From contig NC_134018.1 in the NCBI RefSeq assembly GCF_040712315.1, forward strand, positions 62,001-126,000: a stretch of 64,000 nt of DNA, in the 5' to 3' direction. Origin of the DNA: Castanea sativa. Its lineage: Eukaryota; Streptophyta; Magnoliopsida; Fagales; Fagaceae. Shown here piece by piece: positions 11,084 to 22,410 of the stretch; position 1 is the stretch's first letter, and every line of letters starts with the position of its first letter. Under the pieces are notes generated by a model that was given only the letters and a program-made list of their open reading frames with translations, did not search any database and was not told where the DNA came from. The position numbers were made by a program, and so were the translations under genes.

Positions 11084-11307
11084 CATTTTGTTTGGTTTGA
11101 AAGGAAGAGGAGGGAGTGGAAGAGAAATCAAATCCTTTCCACTATTTGAATAGCATGATAAAAAAAATAAAAAATAAAAACTAAATTTGTTAAGAAATCT
11201 ATCACTTGGGCCCACATTTTCCCCTTCCCCTTGATTCATTTTCTCTTCTCTTCCATCATCTTCCTTCAAACCAAACATAGGGTTACCCTATGTTTGGTTT
11301 GAAGGAA
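11084..11307. mobile_element. MITE-like insertion with terminal inverted repeats
   Basis: About 220 bp present in copy A and missing at the matching site of copy B (around 23430). The left end reads GTTTGGTTTGAAAGGAA and the right end TTCCTTCAAACCAAAC, inverted copies of one another. A further inverted copy of the end follows immediately and makes a hairpin. The internal sequence has no protein. A short non-autonomous DNA transposon is the simplest reading. The family is not identified. Confidence 0.65.
11261..11307. repeat. perfect 47-nt palindrome
   Basis: Two 23-base arms, 11261-11283 and 11285-11307, are exact reverse complements around one central base. The arms are the terminal repeat of the MITE-like insertion plus CATAGGGT. 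Confidence 0.92.
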
Positions 11308-11488
11308 TAGACACCTAAGAAGAAGAATCATTGTACAAGTAAAGAGGATCAATTTATTCAACCATATTGTTCAAATGTGAACTTTTGCGACAAGGCGACT
11401 AAAGCCATTCATTCCCAACAGCGGTAACATTCATTGTGGTGGCGAATGAAGCCACTTTCTAGCTAATGACTTTAGTGTGCTCTAGGGT

Positions 11489-11492
<4 letters not shown>

Positions 11493-11530
<38 letters not shown>
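11493..11530. repeat. (GA)n microsatellite
   Basis: About 19 uninterrupted GA units. The matching place in copy B (about 23625-23640) has only a short, interrupted run. Confidence 0.95.
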
Positions 11531-11533
<3 letters not shown>

Positions 11534-11798
11534 GCATTGTTTTGATGAATATGAAGTTTAAAAACTAATAATAATTTGGACTATGAGGTATGCATTTCTC
11601 ACCAAAATGCATATCAATTTTTAGAAAATATACAACCATTATTTTATTGTAAAGAGTAAGACTAAAAATTAGAAATAAATAAGTTGATATTTCCAATGTA
11701 ACAGCAAGTAACAACTTGACATTTAGGATTTTTTGTGAAAGTGTTGTGAATGTAGTATTTCTCTTTAAAAATTGGACAAAAAATAGATTAATTAATCT

Positions 11799-12587
11799 TG
11801 TAGGGGCAGGAAGGCCAAAATACGTTTTTGGGCCTTGGGCCTGATTTGGAGATATTTACCTGTCCGAGCAGGACTTTGAAGCCCACAAATCAACTATTGC
11901 TGGAAAGGCTGATAGGAATTATCCAAGGAGGGGGATCTCCTCGGCTAGGTCAGGTAAAGATCGGGTAATATGCTATGATGTTTAGAAGGGGATTCTAAGA
12001 GGTCTGGTGTATGATGATGTGTTCTACAAGAGACTAGAGAGGAAGAATGGATAGGAAATATCTTGAAGAAAGCTGCTACCACCGCATTAAAGACTCTGCA
12101 CCTACCTCTCTGGTCGCATTAATGGGGAAATGACCTCTGCACAAAGGTGATCAGCTTTACAGCTATTGTTTGAAGACTTCGAAAGGGTGGCGGATGAGAC
12201 AAGTATCTAATTTGGTGATTTGTGCTACACGTGGAAAGTAAAGGGAAGAAAGAGAGTAATATAAAGGAAGAAAAAAGGTATTAGGAAGGGGAGAGGGGAA
12301 CAAGAAAAAGAAAAGAAAGTAAGCACTGTACACATCAGCTTCAATTGTAATCTTTTGTTTGAAGAAGGAAAGACAATACAAGTGATCATCGGCTTACGTC
12401 CGAGGAGAATTTTTGATATTTTTTATCCATTGATTGTGTAGATAGTGGCGATCTAGCCCACCTATCTGTTGTCTAATATCCATAAAACCTAGATTTCAGG
12501 TCCACTCTCTAAAAATTTGATTGTATAAGGCTTTTTGGGCCTGTTCCCATCACGTGGTTGGGTCCGGGTACAAATTGTGCACTTACA
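11799..12587 (+). repeat. 5' LTR of the Tat element
   Basis: 789 bp, TGTAGGGGCAGG to GTGCACTTACA, matching 22411-23201. A GGGCCTTGGGCCTG block and repeated CCTCGG/CCGAGG words are shared by both copies. No protein is encoded. Confidence 0.95.
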
Positions 12588-12589
12588 AT

Positions 12590-12605
12590 TGGTGCCGTCT
12601 ATGGA
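12590..12605 (+). promoter_or_regulatory. primer binding site of the Tat element
   Basis: TGGTGCCGTCTATGG starts two bases after the LTR end. The leading TGG pairs with a tRNA 3' CCA. I did not assign the tRNA species. Confidence 0.75.
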
Positions 12606-12634
12606 AAATCTTGTGTTTAAGGAATTGGAATACT

Positions 12635-14626
12635 ATGGCGAGCTCAGATCCGCATCATGCAGAGTCTCTAGGGTCCCAGCATGAGGATTATTTCCAACAT
12701 CTTGAATGTGAGAGGGATCGAGAGGGTAGTGTACATACTGTGCACACCGGTGGGAGTCGTTCGCGTAGTGGAAACAGAGTCCCCCATGAGGATGATGCGA
12801 AGGCTATGCAGAAGGAGATTGATCACCTTAAGAAGAAGTTACATCGTGCGAGACGGAGGCGGACACCGTCTCTTTCTGAGCCTTCTTCTGAGAGCTCCTA
12901 AGGTAGTAGTTACAGGCCAAGGTCTAGAATTCCTCCTAACGAAACTTTCTCATATGAGAAAGACAATCTTCATGGTCGTAGGGACAAGAAGTCTTCCTCC
13001 AGGGGCTTGGGAAACGATGCTATAGGCAGGGCGTTGCACCAGATCTCCAAGTCACCTTTCACACGCAGGATTGAAAGGGGAAAGCTTCCACGACGGTTCA
13101 CTCAGCCCACATTCACCATCTATAATGGCAGAATTGACCCAGTGGAGCACATGAGCCATTTCAATCAGAGGATGGCAATACACTCTAAGAATGAAACTTT
13201 AATGTGCAAAGTCTTCCCCTCTAGCTTGGGGCCTGTTGCTATGAGATGGTTTAATGGCCTGAAGGCGGGTTCTGTTGATTCCTTCATGGAAGTCACCAGG
13301 GCATTTGGGTCTCGATTCATCACCTATAGTAGAGTTCCTTGGCCTTTGGACTCATTATTGTCCATGGCTATGAGGGAGGGAGAGACCTTGAAAATGTATT
13401 CTGATAGATACTGGGAGATGTTTAATGAAATCGATGGTGATTTTGATGAGGTGGCGATTAACACTTTTAAGGTGAGCCTTCCAACTGATCACGACTTAAG
13501 GAAGTCTTTGACCAAAAAGCCTGTACAGAGTGTACGACGACTTATGGATCGTACTGACGAGTACAAACGGGTTGAGGAAGATCAGCAGCAAGGAAAGGGG
13601 AAGGCGAAGATTATCCCTCAGGAGGGGAGGGATTTCAGGTCGGATAGATACAACAACAACAGGCCAAGTGGTGCCACTCCTCAGGTAATCAACACCGTAT
13701 TCCGAGAACCGGTGCATCAGTTGTTGGAGAAGATTTGGAAGGAACCATACTTCAAATGGCCCAATAAGATGGTTGGGGATCCTACAAAGCATAATCAGAA
13801 TCTCATTTGTCAATATCATCAGGACGTGGGTCATACTACCAAGAATTGCCGGACATTGTGGAACCATTTGGAGCAGTTGATTAGTGAAGGCAAGTTGAAA
13901 CAATTTTTGTATCATCCCAATGGACAAGGAAGTCATTCAGGTTCGATTAATCAAAGGAACAACTCATCCAGACCCCCTTTGGGAACAATTAATGTCATTT
14001 TCGCTACTCCTGGCAGGACTGGCTCTTGTCCTACTAGGGTGATGTCGATGTCACATATTCTCGCCGAGGAGTCTGGCTCGAAGCCGAAGAGAATTAAAGA
14101 AAGTATTTTGCCTATTTTGGGCTTCTCGGATGAAGACAAGGTTGGGACCATTCAACCGCATGACGATGCCCTAGTGGTTACGCTGAGGATAGGGGGCTAT
14201 GATGTAAGGAGAGTGATGGTCGATCAAGGTAGTGGTGCGGATATTATGTACCCTGATTTATTTAAGGGGCTTAATTTAAAGCTCGAAGATCTTATAGCTT
14301 ATGATTCACCACTAATAAGTTTTGAAGGGAAAGTTGTCATACTAAAGGGACAAATTCGCTTGCCCGTGCAGTCAGGTCCAGAAACAGTTGATGTGGATTT
14401 CAATGTGGTTGACGCTTATTCCCCATACACGGCCATCATCGCAAGGCCTTGGCTGCATGCTTTGGGTGTTGTTTCTTCAACTCTACATGTCAAGGTGAAG
14501 TTCCCATCGGGGGAACTGATCGAAGATATTCTTGAGAGTCAATCAGTAGCAAGACAATGTATATCGACTGCAATACTGCATCAGGCTAAACCAGAGTCCT
14601 CGGTCTCGGCTACGGAGGACTTATAG
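12635..14626 (+). pseudogene. Tat element Gag and aspartic protease, one internal stop
   Basis: The frame opens at ATG 12635, is broken by TAA at 12899-12901, continues in the same frame to TAG at 14624-14626, and runs on in that frame to 14860. A basic, Arg/Ser-rich N-terminus is followed by a retrotransposon Gag core (about 13080-13600, with FNQRMAIHS and RWFNGL), then a zinc-binding motif CQYHQDVGHTTKNC. The protease region follows at about 14160-14560. Its active site reads VDQGSGADIM, where D-S/T-G is usual, a variant common in this clade. Gag packages the element RNA and the protease would mature the polyprotein. Confidence 0.9.
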
Positions 14627-14653
14627 CAATTAACGTCTCTGGATACGCCCAGT

Positions 14654-17600
14654 GTGGTGACAACAGAGGAGGCAACATGTGAAGAGTTAGAAAGATTTCT
14701 TATAGGTGATGATCTTGAAAAGTTCTTTCAGGTTGGTGTTCGACTACCACATCAGGAGAAGATGGAATTGGTTATGTTTTTGAAAAACAATATTGACGTA
14801 TTTGTCTGGGATCCCTATGAGACCCCTGAGGTTGATCAAGCTTCATTTGCCATCATTTGAACGTCGATCCTACCGTTGTCCCGAGGAGGCAACCGCCTCG
14901 GTGTTCTTCTAAAGAACATGTCGAGGTTGTCAAGGAAGAGGTGCTCAAGCTTAAAAGGGCCGGGGCAATTAAAGAAGTTTTTTATCTGGAATGGTTGGCG
15001 CACACAGTAGTGGTGAAGAAAAAGAAAGGAAAGTGGAGAGTATGTGTGGACTTCACAGACTTGAACAAGGCTTGCCTTAAGGATTCGTTCCCAATGCCTC
15101 GCATAGATCAGTTGGTGGATGCTACAGTTGTACATCCTCGGATGAGTTTTTTGGATGCTTTCTAAGGCTATCACCAAATATCTTTGGCACTAGATGATCA
15201 GGAGAAAACAACCTTCATTACTCCTACGGGCAATTATCATTACAAGGTGATGCCATTTGGTTTGAAGAACGCGGGGGCTACCTATCAAAGGATGATGACT
15301 AGGATGTTCGAGTCGCAGCTGGGAAAGACTATTGAAGTGTATGTGGATGATATGGTGGTGAAAAGCAAGATGGTGCCTATGCATGTGAAAGATTTGGATG
15401 ACACATTTCAAACGCTTAGGAAGTACAAATTGAACCTTAATGCCTTTAAATGTTCTTTTGGTGTAGGCTCTGGCAAATTCCTAGGCTATATGGTAACTCA
15501 CAGAGGAATAGAAGTAAATCCGGTACAAGTCAGGGCAATTAACAGCTTACAACCCCCTCGAAACCTAAAGGAAGTTCAGAATTTGACTGGGATGACCGCT
15601 ACTCTCAACAGGTTTATCTTTCAGTTCGCTGATAGGTGTAGACCTTTCTTTCAGTTGCTGAATAAGTGGAAGGGATTTGAATGGACCAAGGAGTGTGCCT
15701 TAGCTTTTCAACAACTTAAAGAGTACCTTTCTCGACCACCAATCATGTCTCGGCCAGAGGTGGATGAAATCCGGTTTGCATATATAGATGTAGCCATCCA
15801 TGCCGTCAGTTTCGTTTTAATTCGGGACGATAGTGGTGTACAGAGACCAGTTTATTATGTGAGCAAATCTTTTCATGAAGCTGAGGTGCGTTATTTACCA
15901 TTGAAGAAAGCAATTCTGGCCATAGTACATGCTACGCGTAAACTCCCTCACTATTTCCAATCCCACACAGTTGTTGTTTTGACTCAACTCCCTCTCAAGT
16001 CGGTATTGTGAAGTGTTGATTACTCAGGGAGGATAGCGAAGTGGGGAACTATCCTGGGGGCTTTCGATATTAAGAATATGCCTCGCACCTCTGTCAAGGG
16101 CCAAGTCCTTGCTGATTTAGTGGCAGAATTCGCTGAACCTTCATTAGAAGAAAGTGCAAAGGGGTTGCACATGGATGGAAAATCAGTTGGCGTGATTTCG
16201 TGCAAGGAACTTCCAATTTGGAAAGTGTATGTCGATGGGGCGACGAACTAAAGAGGATCAGGTGTGGGACTAGTTCTTGTGTCTCCAAAGGGGCTTACGT
16301 TCGAGAAATCACTGACATTAGGATTCTCGGCTACCAACAATGAGGTGGAATATGAGGCCCTACTGATCGGGATGGATATGGTTTAGAAAATGGGGGGAAA
16401 ATCAGTCCAAATTTTCTCAGATTCTCAATTAATTGTGGGCCAAGTGGTGGGGACATTAGAAGCTAGAGATCCAAAAATGCAGGAATATTTGACCAGGGTT
16501 AGATATTTACAATCCAAATTTGATTCTTTTACTTTGATGCATATATCCAGGAGCGGGAACACGCATGCTGATTCATTGGCCACACTAGCAACATCTCCGG
16601 CAGAGGGTCTACCCCGAGTCATTCTTGTTGAAGACTTGTTGAAACCTGCTCGGACGGCTGCCAATGCCGTCCATATTCATCAAGTTAGGTTTAGACCTAG
16701 TTGGATGGACCCCATTTTATCCTTTCTTAAGAGCGATATCCTGCCCGAGGAGAGATCTAAGGTAGATAAAATACGTAGGAAGGCACCTCGATTCTGGCTG
16801 TCCGAGGATCAAAAGTTGTATAAACGCTCTTTTTCTATGCCATACTTGTTGTGTGTACACCCTGAAGCAACGGAGTTACTTTTGGAAGAACTGCATGAAG
16901 GGATTTGCGGGAGTCACACAAAAGGAAGGTCTTTAGCTTATAGAGCTCTTACCTAAGGGTATTGGTAGCCTAATATGCAGAGAGAGACTCAGGTTTATGT
17001 AAAGAAATGTGATCAATGCCAGAGGTTTGCCCTTAACATTCATCAACCCGGTAGTGTCCTTAACCCTCTGACCAATCCATGGTCGTTCCCTCAATGGGGG
17101 TTAGATATCATGGGGCCCTTCCCAAAGGCTGTGGGAAATAAAAGGTGGTTGCTTGTAGGAACCAATTACTTTACCAAGTGGGTTGAAGTTGAGCCTTTGT
17201 CAAACATTAGAGACGTGGATGCAAAGAAGTTTGTTTGGAAGAACATTGTCACTAGGTTTGGAATACCTCATACTCTTATTTCAGACAATGGCTTGCAGTT
17301 TGATAGTAAGGCCTTTAGAAAATACTGCTGCGACCTAGGCATCACAAATAGATACTACACTCCAGCTTATCCGCAGGGGAACAAGCAAGTAGAGGCAATT
17401 AATAAAGTTATAGTAAGTGGACTTAAGAAGAGGCTAGATGATGCAAAGGGAAGATGGGTGGAGGAATTACCACACATTCTATGGACATATCGAACCACAC
17501 CACGAAGGTCCACCGGGGAAACGCCCTTCTCCATGACTTATGGAGCTGAGGTTGTGATCCCTCCAGAAACGGGATTTCTGACGTTAAGAACGACTTCTTT

Positions 17601-17940
17601 CAGCCCAAATAATAACGATGGTTTACTTGAGAAAAGCCTAGATCTAGTTGAGGAACGGCAAGAGGCCACCATGGTTCATCTAGCTTATTATTAGCATAAG
17701 CTCAAACGAGGGTGTGATACTCATGTGAAGTTAAGGCCGCTTGCACCTAGAGACTTAGTATTGAGGAAAGTCTTGGGTACTGCCAAGAACCCATCATGGG
17801 GAAAGCTAGGACCTACCTGGGAAGGACCGTACCGAATCACTTCTGTAGCGGGCATAGGGGCATATCGTTTATCAGACTTAGATGAAAAAGTTGTACAACG
17901 TCCTTAGAATGTAAATAACCTAAGAAGGTATTACTATTAA
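14654..17940 (+). pseudogene. Tat element Pol: RT, two RNases H, integrase; eight stops
   Basis: The segment 14654-14860 continues the gag frame. A one-base frameshift near 14857 then leads into a single frame to 17940. In-frame stops lie at 15163, 16009, 16249, 16384, 16954, 16966, 17692 and 17905. The RT has PFGLKNAGATYQ and the catalytic YVDD at about 15340. A first RNase H region (about 15770-16000) has YIDVAIHAVSFVL and YYVSKSFHEAE. A second (about 16225-16600) has YVDGAT, NNEVEYEALLIGM and FSDSQLIVGQ. The integrase has a His/Cys finger ending CDQCQ and the acidic triad in GLDIMGPFP, ISDNGLQFD and KQVEAIN. Several stops look like deamination of W, R or Q codons. No functional enzyme can be made from this copy. 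Confidence 0.92.
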
Positions 17941-17990
17941 TGAAAGACTCTTCTACCATTTTTGTTCTATTATTATTGTGTTGTGATTTA

Positions 17991-18895
17991 GTTCATTTTT
18001 TATAAGTATCAAACAAAAACATGGTCATGCTTGGCTCTTCAGACCACATACCTCATGGAAATTGATATTTTATTAAGTGTTAAATAGAACCTTAGTTACG
18101 TCAGGTCCTCAGATCATCTACTTTGGGGAAATTAACATTTTAGTTCATTTTTTATAAGTATCAAACAGAAACTTGGTCATGTTTGGCCCCTCGGACCATA
18201 TACCTCGTCGAATTTGATATTTTATTAAGTGTTAAACAGAACATTAGTTACGTCTGATCCTCAGATCATCTACTTTGGGGACATTAACATTTTAGTTCAT
18301 TTTTTATAAGTATCAAACAGAAACTTGCTCATGCTTGGCTCCTCGGACTATATACCTCGTGGAAATTGATATTTTATTAAGTGTTAAACAGAACCTTAGT
18401 TACGTCTGGTCCTCGGACTATCTACTTTGGGAAAATTAACATTTCAGTTCATTTTTTATAAGTATCAAACAGAAACTTGGTCATGCTTGGCTCCTCGGAC
18501 CACATACCTCGTGGAAATTTATATTTTATTAAGTGTTAAACCAAACCTTAGTTACGTCTAGTCCTCAGATCATCTACTTTGGAAAAATTAACATTTCAGT
18601 TCATTTTTTATAATTATCAAACAGAAACTTAGTCATGTTTGGCTCCTCGAACCACATACATCGTGGAATTTGATATTTTATTAAGTGTTAAACAGAACAT
18701 TAGTTACGTCTGATCCTCGGATCATCTACCTTGGGGAAATTAACATTTCAGTTCATTTTTTATAAGTATCAAACAGAAACTTGGTCACGCTTGGAACCTC
18801 AAACCACATACCAATTGATATTTTATTAAGTGTTAAACAGAACTTTAATTGAGTTTGGTCCTCGGATCACTCACTTTTGGAAATTTAACATGTTA
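17991..18895 (+). repeat. six-copy 152-bp tandem array with 76-bp half-units
   Basis: The word GTTCATTTTTTATAA starts copies at 17991, 18143, 18295, 18447, 18599 and 18751, an exact 152-bp period. Each unit is itself two diverged halves of about 76 bp. One has AAACAGAAACTTGGTCATG then CTCCTCGGACCACATACC, the other AAACAGAACCTTAGTTACG then TCCTCGGATCATCTAC. A seventh, decayed start is visible at about 18895. The array follows pol in the element's 3' untranslated part. Confidence 0.95.
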
Positions 18896-19521
18896 GTTTG
18901 TTGTTTCTAAGTGTCAAGAAAATCTGTGATTATATTGTTACTCTCGCACTACATACGTTGTTATGATTGGTAACTTACTCTTTGTGTCTAACTTTTATAT
19001 AAAGCCTAGCCTCAGACCTTGCCTCTCTTGCTTTGAGTTCAAATATATTCTTATGTTGCTGTTGCTAATTAAATCCATCACTAAGGCCTATATTGGTCCT
19101 TTGCGCATTATAACTAGTCATGTTATGAATACGAGTTGTATCAAAATAAAAGAATAGACATTCCCAGTAAATGAAGTCAGGATTAAAGTCTTGAACTCAT
19201 GATGCAATTGTTTGAAATTACAATGGAGATGAAAGCATAACAAAGCAGTGACAAAAACAAAAACTAAGTTAAAATAATACAAAAGTAGGCAGAAAACGAA
19301 GATGAAGTCCTAGGTTATTTATTCCTTGTTTTTGGATGTGAGCTCTTCTGCGGACTTAGGTTTGATCTCTTTTGTTTTATCTTCCTCTCCTTTTGTTTTA
19401 AGCTGGATTTCTTGGGATTTGGGGCCCACGACTTTAATGGTAAGAAGAGCATTTGAAGGCACGACTTTGGTCGAAGTCACGGTTTGTTTTCCTTTATCTT
19501 TAGCCCTGGTAGAGGATCTCC

Positions 19522-21916
19522 TCAGCCAAACATCTTGCTTGGATCCTTGTCGATGCTCTCTCCTTGGGGTATGACTTGGCTAGGACCCGTAGAGGCTTGT
19601 GTAGGGGAAGGAGTGCCTTGGATGGTGGAAGGTTGAGTAGGAGACGCTGCTTCAGAGGCAGCTGTAGCAGGTGTTATCTCAAGTGCACAAATATCAGGAG
19701 GATACCATACACTCTCGGTTTTTCTCCACTCAGATGTAGCAAGAGCACCTACCACATTAAGGGCTTCCATCCACACTTTCTGATAGTACTCTCTGCACAC
19801 TTCAGCAAACTCTTCAACTAATCGGGTTTCTGTTTCTTCAACCCCTCTGTTAAAAGAAGCGAGTGATGCAGCATCAGCAGTTTCCTTAGCTGTACAAGCT
19901 GTTTCTGTAGCTTGTGCTAATTCGCCCTTTAGTCGTTCAATCTCTAGCTGGGCATTGGCTAGGTCCTCCTTGTGGCTTCTAAGCTGTTTATGTTGCTCTT
20001 TGGCTTGTGCCTCTGCTGTGTTAAGACCGACCTCAGTGCTTTTCTTTAATTGCTCTTCTGCCACAAGCTTGTCAACAAGTTTCTTATTCTCCAAATCAGC
20101 TCGGCCTAAAGCTTTTTCCGTCTCGACTCTGATAGTGAACTCGGTATTAGCTTTTTTACGAGCATCTTCTACCCATTTCTCAGCTGCAAAGACCTCTTGG
20201 ATGGCCTGTGTAAATGTGGGGAACAAGTACAGGATGATGTGGATAATAGAAAGGCATATATAAACAAGTTTATGAAAAGAAGATAAGTTAAATGGTGCAT
20301 ACTAGGGCCAAATCCCTTTTGAGGGAAAGGAAGAGTTTGGGTTGCTTCATTTTATCCAAGGCATTCATGTCCTTGGGCAAAAGAATGGGTTGTTCCAAGG
20401 CTTCTGCTAGGTAGTGACTGTGTCCTTTCTGAAATTCTCTTATGGAAGAATGGCGAGGAATTGGAGCCCCATCTAACTCTAGTGCAGGGGACCAATTGGC
20501 CTGCGTGCGGTGCATCTCGGCAAGATCATGGCTTTCCCCACTCTCTACAGAAGAGGCGCGCGTTCTGCCCTTAGCAACTTTTTGTTGTTGTTGTTGCTTC
20601 AGCTTTTTCTGTTGTGCCATTTCTGTCTCCTCAACTTCATTTTTCCTTTTCTTTTTGGGGTCGGGGGCGGAAATCTTGGGGTCAAAAGGAGGAGGAGGTG
20701 GTGGCAGCTTAGGAGGGGGTAGAGATCCAATTGTATCCTTTTTGGTAACTTGTGTGCCCCTCTTGGTCATCAATGATCTTAAGCTAGACATCTCTTCTTC
20801 CTCGACACTGGTATCAACCTGTGCAGTTATTAAGCCCTTTATACCAGAACTCTCGGTAGGTTCATTTTCTTCGTCCGAGATGGTGACAATTTGGTCCTCT
20901 AAAGGTCTCTCTGCCTCTTCAAGTCGGAACTGGTCTATTTCCTCTTCAAGAGATTGTTGCGAAGATGTTGACTCTTCTTGGATGGCTATTGCTTGAGAAC
21001 GTGCTGAAAGAGGGACCGCTTTTATTGGACGTGTGTACAAAATGATGGAGGGGTCGTCCGGTAATTCATGTGTAGCAAGAAAGCCCAGTCTCAAAATGTC
21101 TATCCTTCTACGTCTCTGGTCGCCCGCGGTAATCGCGTTGCCGATATCTTGGAAATCGTCCGACAGCGGGTCGTATCCCAATATGAGATGGGCTGCCCTC
21201 ACTTGCAGGTCTTCACTCACGAATACCTCAGATCATAAAACGCGATTGAGGTCCGCAACGTTGTAAAGGCTTAGACGGAGCCGTACGTGCTGTTTGTGGT
21301 TAGATCAACAATAAATGCCAAATGAAAAGGGAATAACATGCAATGCAACTAGAAATGGTAAAGTTAAAAGAACCAAGTCCAAGGCCAGGGAAACTAACTC
21401 CTATGGAGTCACACCTGGATTTCCTTCTTCAACTGGACAATGAGGACCGTCAGACCAATTTTTTGAAGCGATTAGATAGTCGTCTTTCATGCCTTTATTG
21501 GATTTGGGAAGACAAGATATGAGCCTAACAACACTAGATCTGGATTTGAGGTAATATCCTACATTTTTAAGTTTATGGCATTCGTACATGTAAACGACGT
21601 CGTGCCAAGTGAGGTTCAAACCCATTTGTTCATTTAGAGCATCGACATAACCTAAAACTCTGAATACGTTGGGTGTGCATTGATTTAGGCATATCCTATG
21701 GTTACAGAGTTATTCGCTGGTTACGTTTTTCATAGGAAGTGTCATCCCACCCTTTAAAAATGCGATGATGGGAATGACAACTTCTCCTTCTCTCTTATCT
21801 TTAACTATAGCTTCAGGGGAACAATATCTCAATTCTACATCTTGGGGAATACGATATTTGGCTCGAAAACCCTCCATACCGGCGTCGGTATCTACTAGAC
21901 ACTTGAATCTACCCAT
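19522..21916 (-). pseudogene. antisense three-exon gene inside the Tat element
   Basis: On the strand opposite to gag-pol are three blocks. Block 1 (about 21415-21916) has VELRYCSPEA, CTPNVFRVLGYVDAL and LKSRSSVVRLISCLP. It recalls the Transposase_28 (PF04195, 'putative gypsy type transposon') family, and carries one in-frame TAA at 21710-21712. Block 2 (about 20288-21290) has AAHLILGYDPLSDDF, an acidic Glu-rich middle, a proline run and a Lys/Gln-rich basic tract, with one TGA at 21233-21235. Block 3 (19522 to about 20210) is a long coiled coil rich in Glu, Ala and Lys with a Ser/Thr/Pro tail. Likely donor and acceptor sites (CCAG|GTGTGA, CTA|GTATGC, TTACACAG|GCC) fit introns, but the phases of blocks 1 and 2 do not join cleanly, so an indel or a misplaced boundary is likely. 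Function is unknown. Antisense extra ORFs are known in Tat-type elements. Confidence 0.72.
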
Positions 21917-22410
21917 TTGGTTGGATAAGAATGGAAGTTTAGGGAGGGAAAGGATATAATTAGTGGCCAAGGACTATGGTCGAGGAGAAATGAATTAAAA
22001 AGATTGAGAACTTATGGGAAAGAGGTAGACACTTCTTCGCGAGCTTCTTGAAAGGAGAAAGAATAAGAAATTTTGAGATTTGATTGATTTCTGAAGTGAG
22101 AGGTCGAAATTCGGTTCCCTAGGTATTTTGGGGTACGGGAGGCGGCATTGAATGGAAGTTATCCCGCCCAAATTTGAGAAACAATCTGAACCGTTGGATG
22201 CGCATCTCACCGTTGAATGTGGAGAATAGAGTGTAACTTACAGCCATTAATACGAGCGTTACGGACTTCGAAGCGTCAAAAGCGGTTTAAAAGAAGCAAA
22301 ATGACCCTCTCACGTGTGACGATTCGCAAAGCATGTGGAGGTTGTGGGGTTGGTTCAAAACTCCAATTTTCTTCTCGGCTAGGGAGAAAAATGAAGTTTT
22401 GAGGGACTAT

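Larger units (their letters stand above)
10920..11798. repeat. copy A of an old host duplication
   Basis: Sequence from about 10934 (TCTAATCATTAAGTGG) to about 11690 recurs in the same order and orientation at 23203-23790 with many substitutions. Shared blocks include GTGAATGAAGCCACTTTCTAG-like sequence and GTGTGCTCTAGGGTGGTTGAG. Copy A alone carries a MITE-like insertion (11084-11307) and a long GA repeat. Copy B alone carries about 65 bp near 23330-23393. The block has no coding potential. Confidence 0.85.

Noticed and set aside
13496..13936. Minus-strand 146-residue frame inside Tat gag
   Set aside because: It is a shadow of the gag frame and has no feature of its own. The genuine antisense blocks lie only at 19522-21970.
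20442..20996. Plus-strand 184-residue frame opposite the antisense gene
   Set aside because: It is a Ser-rich mirror of the antisense coding block, with no motif.
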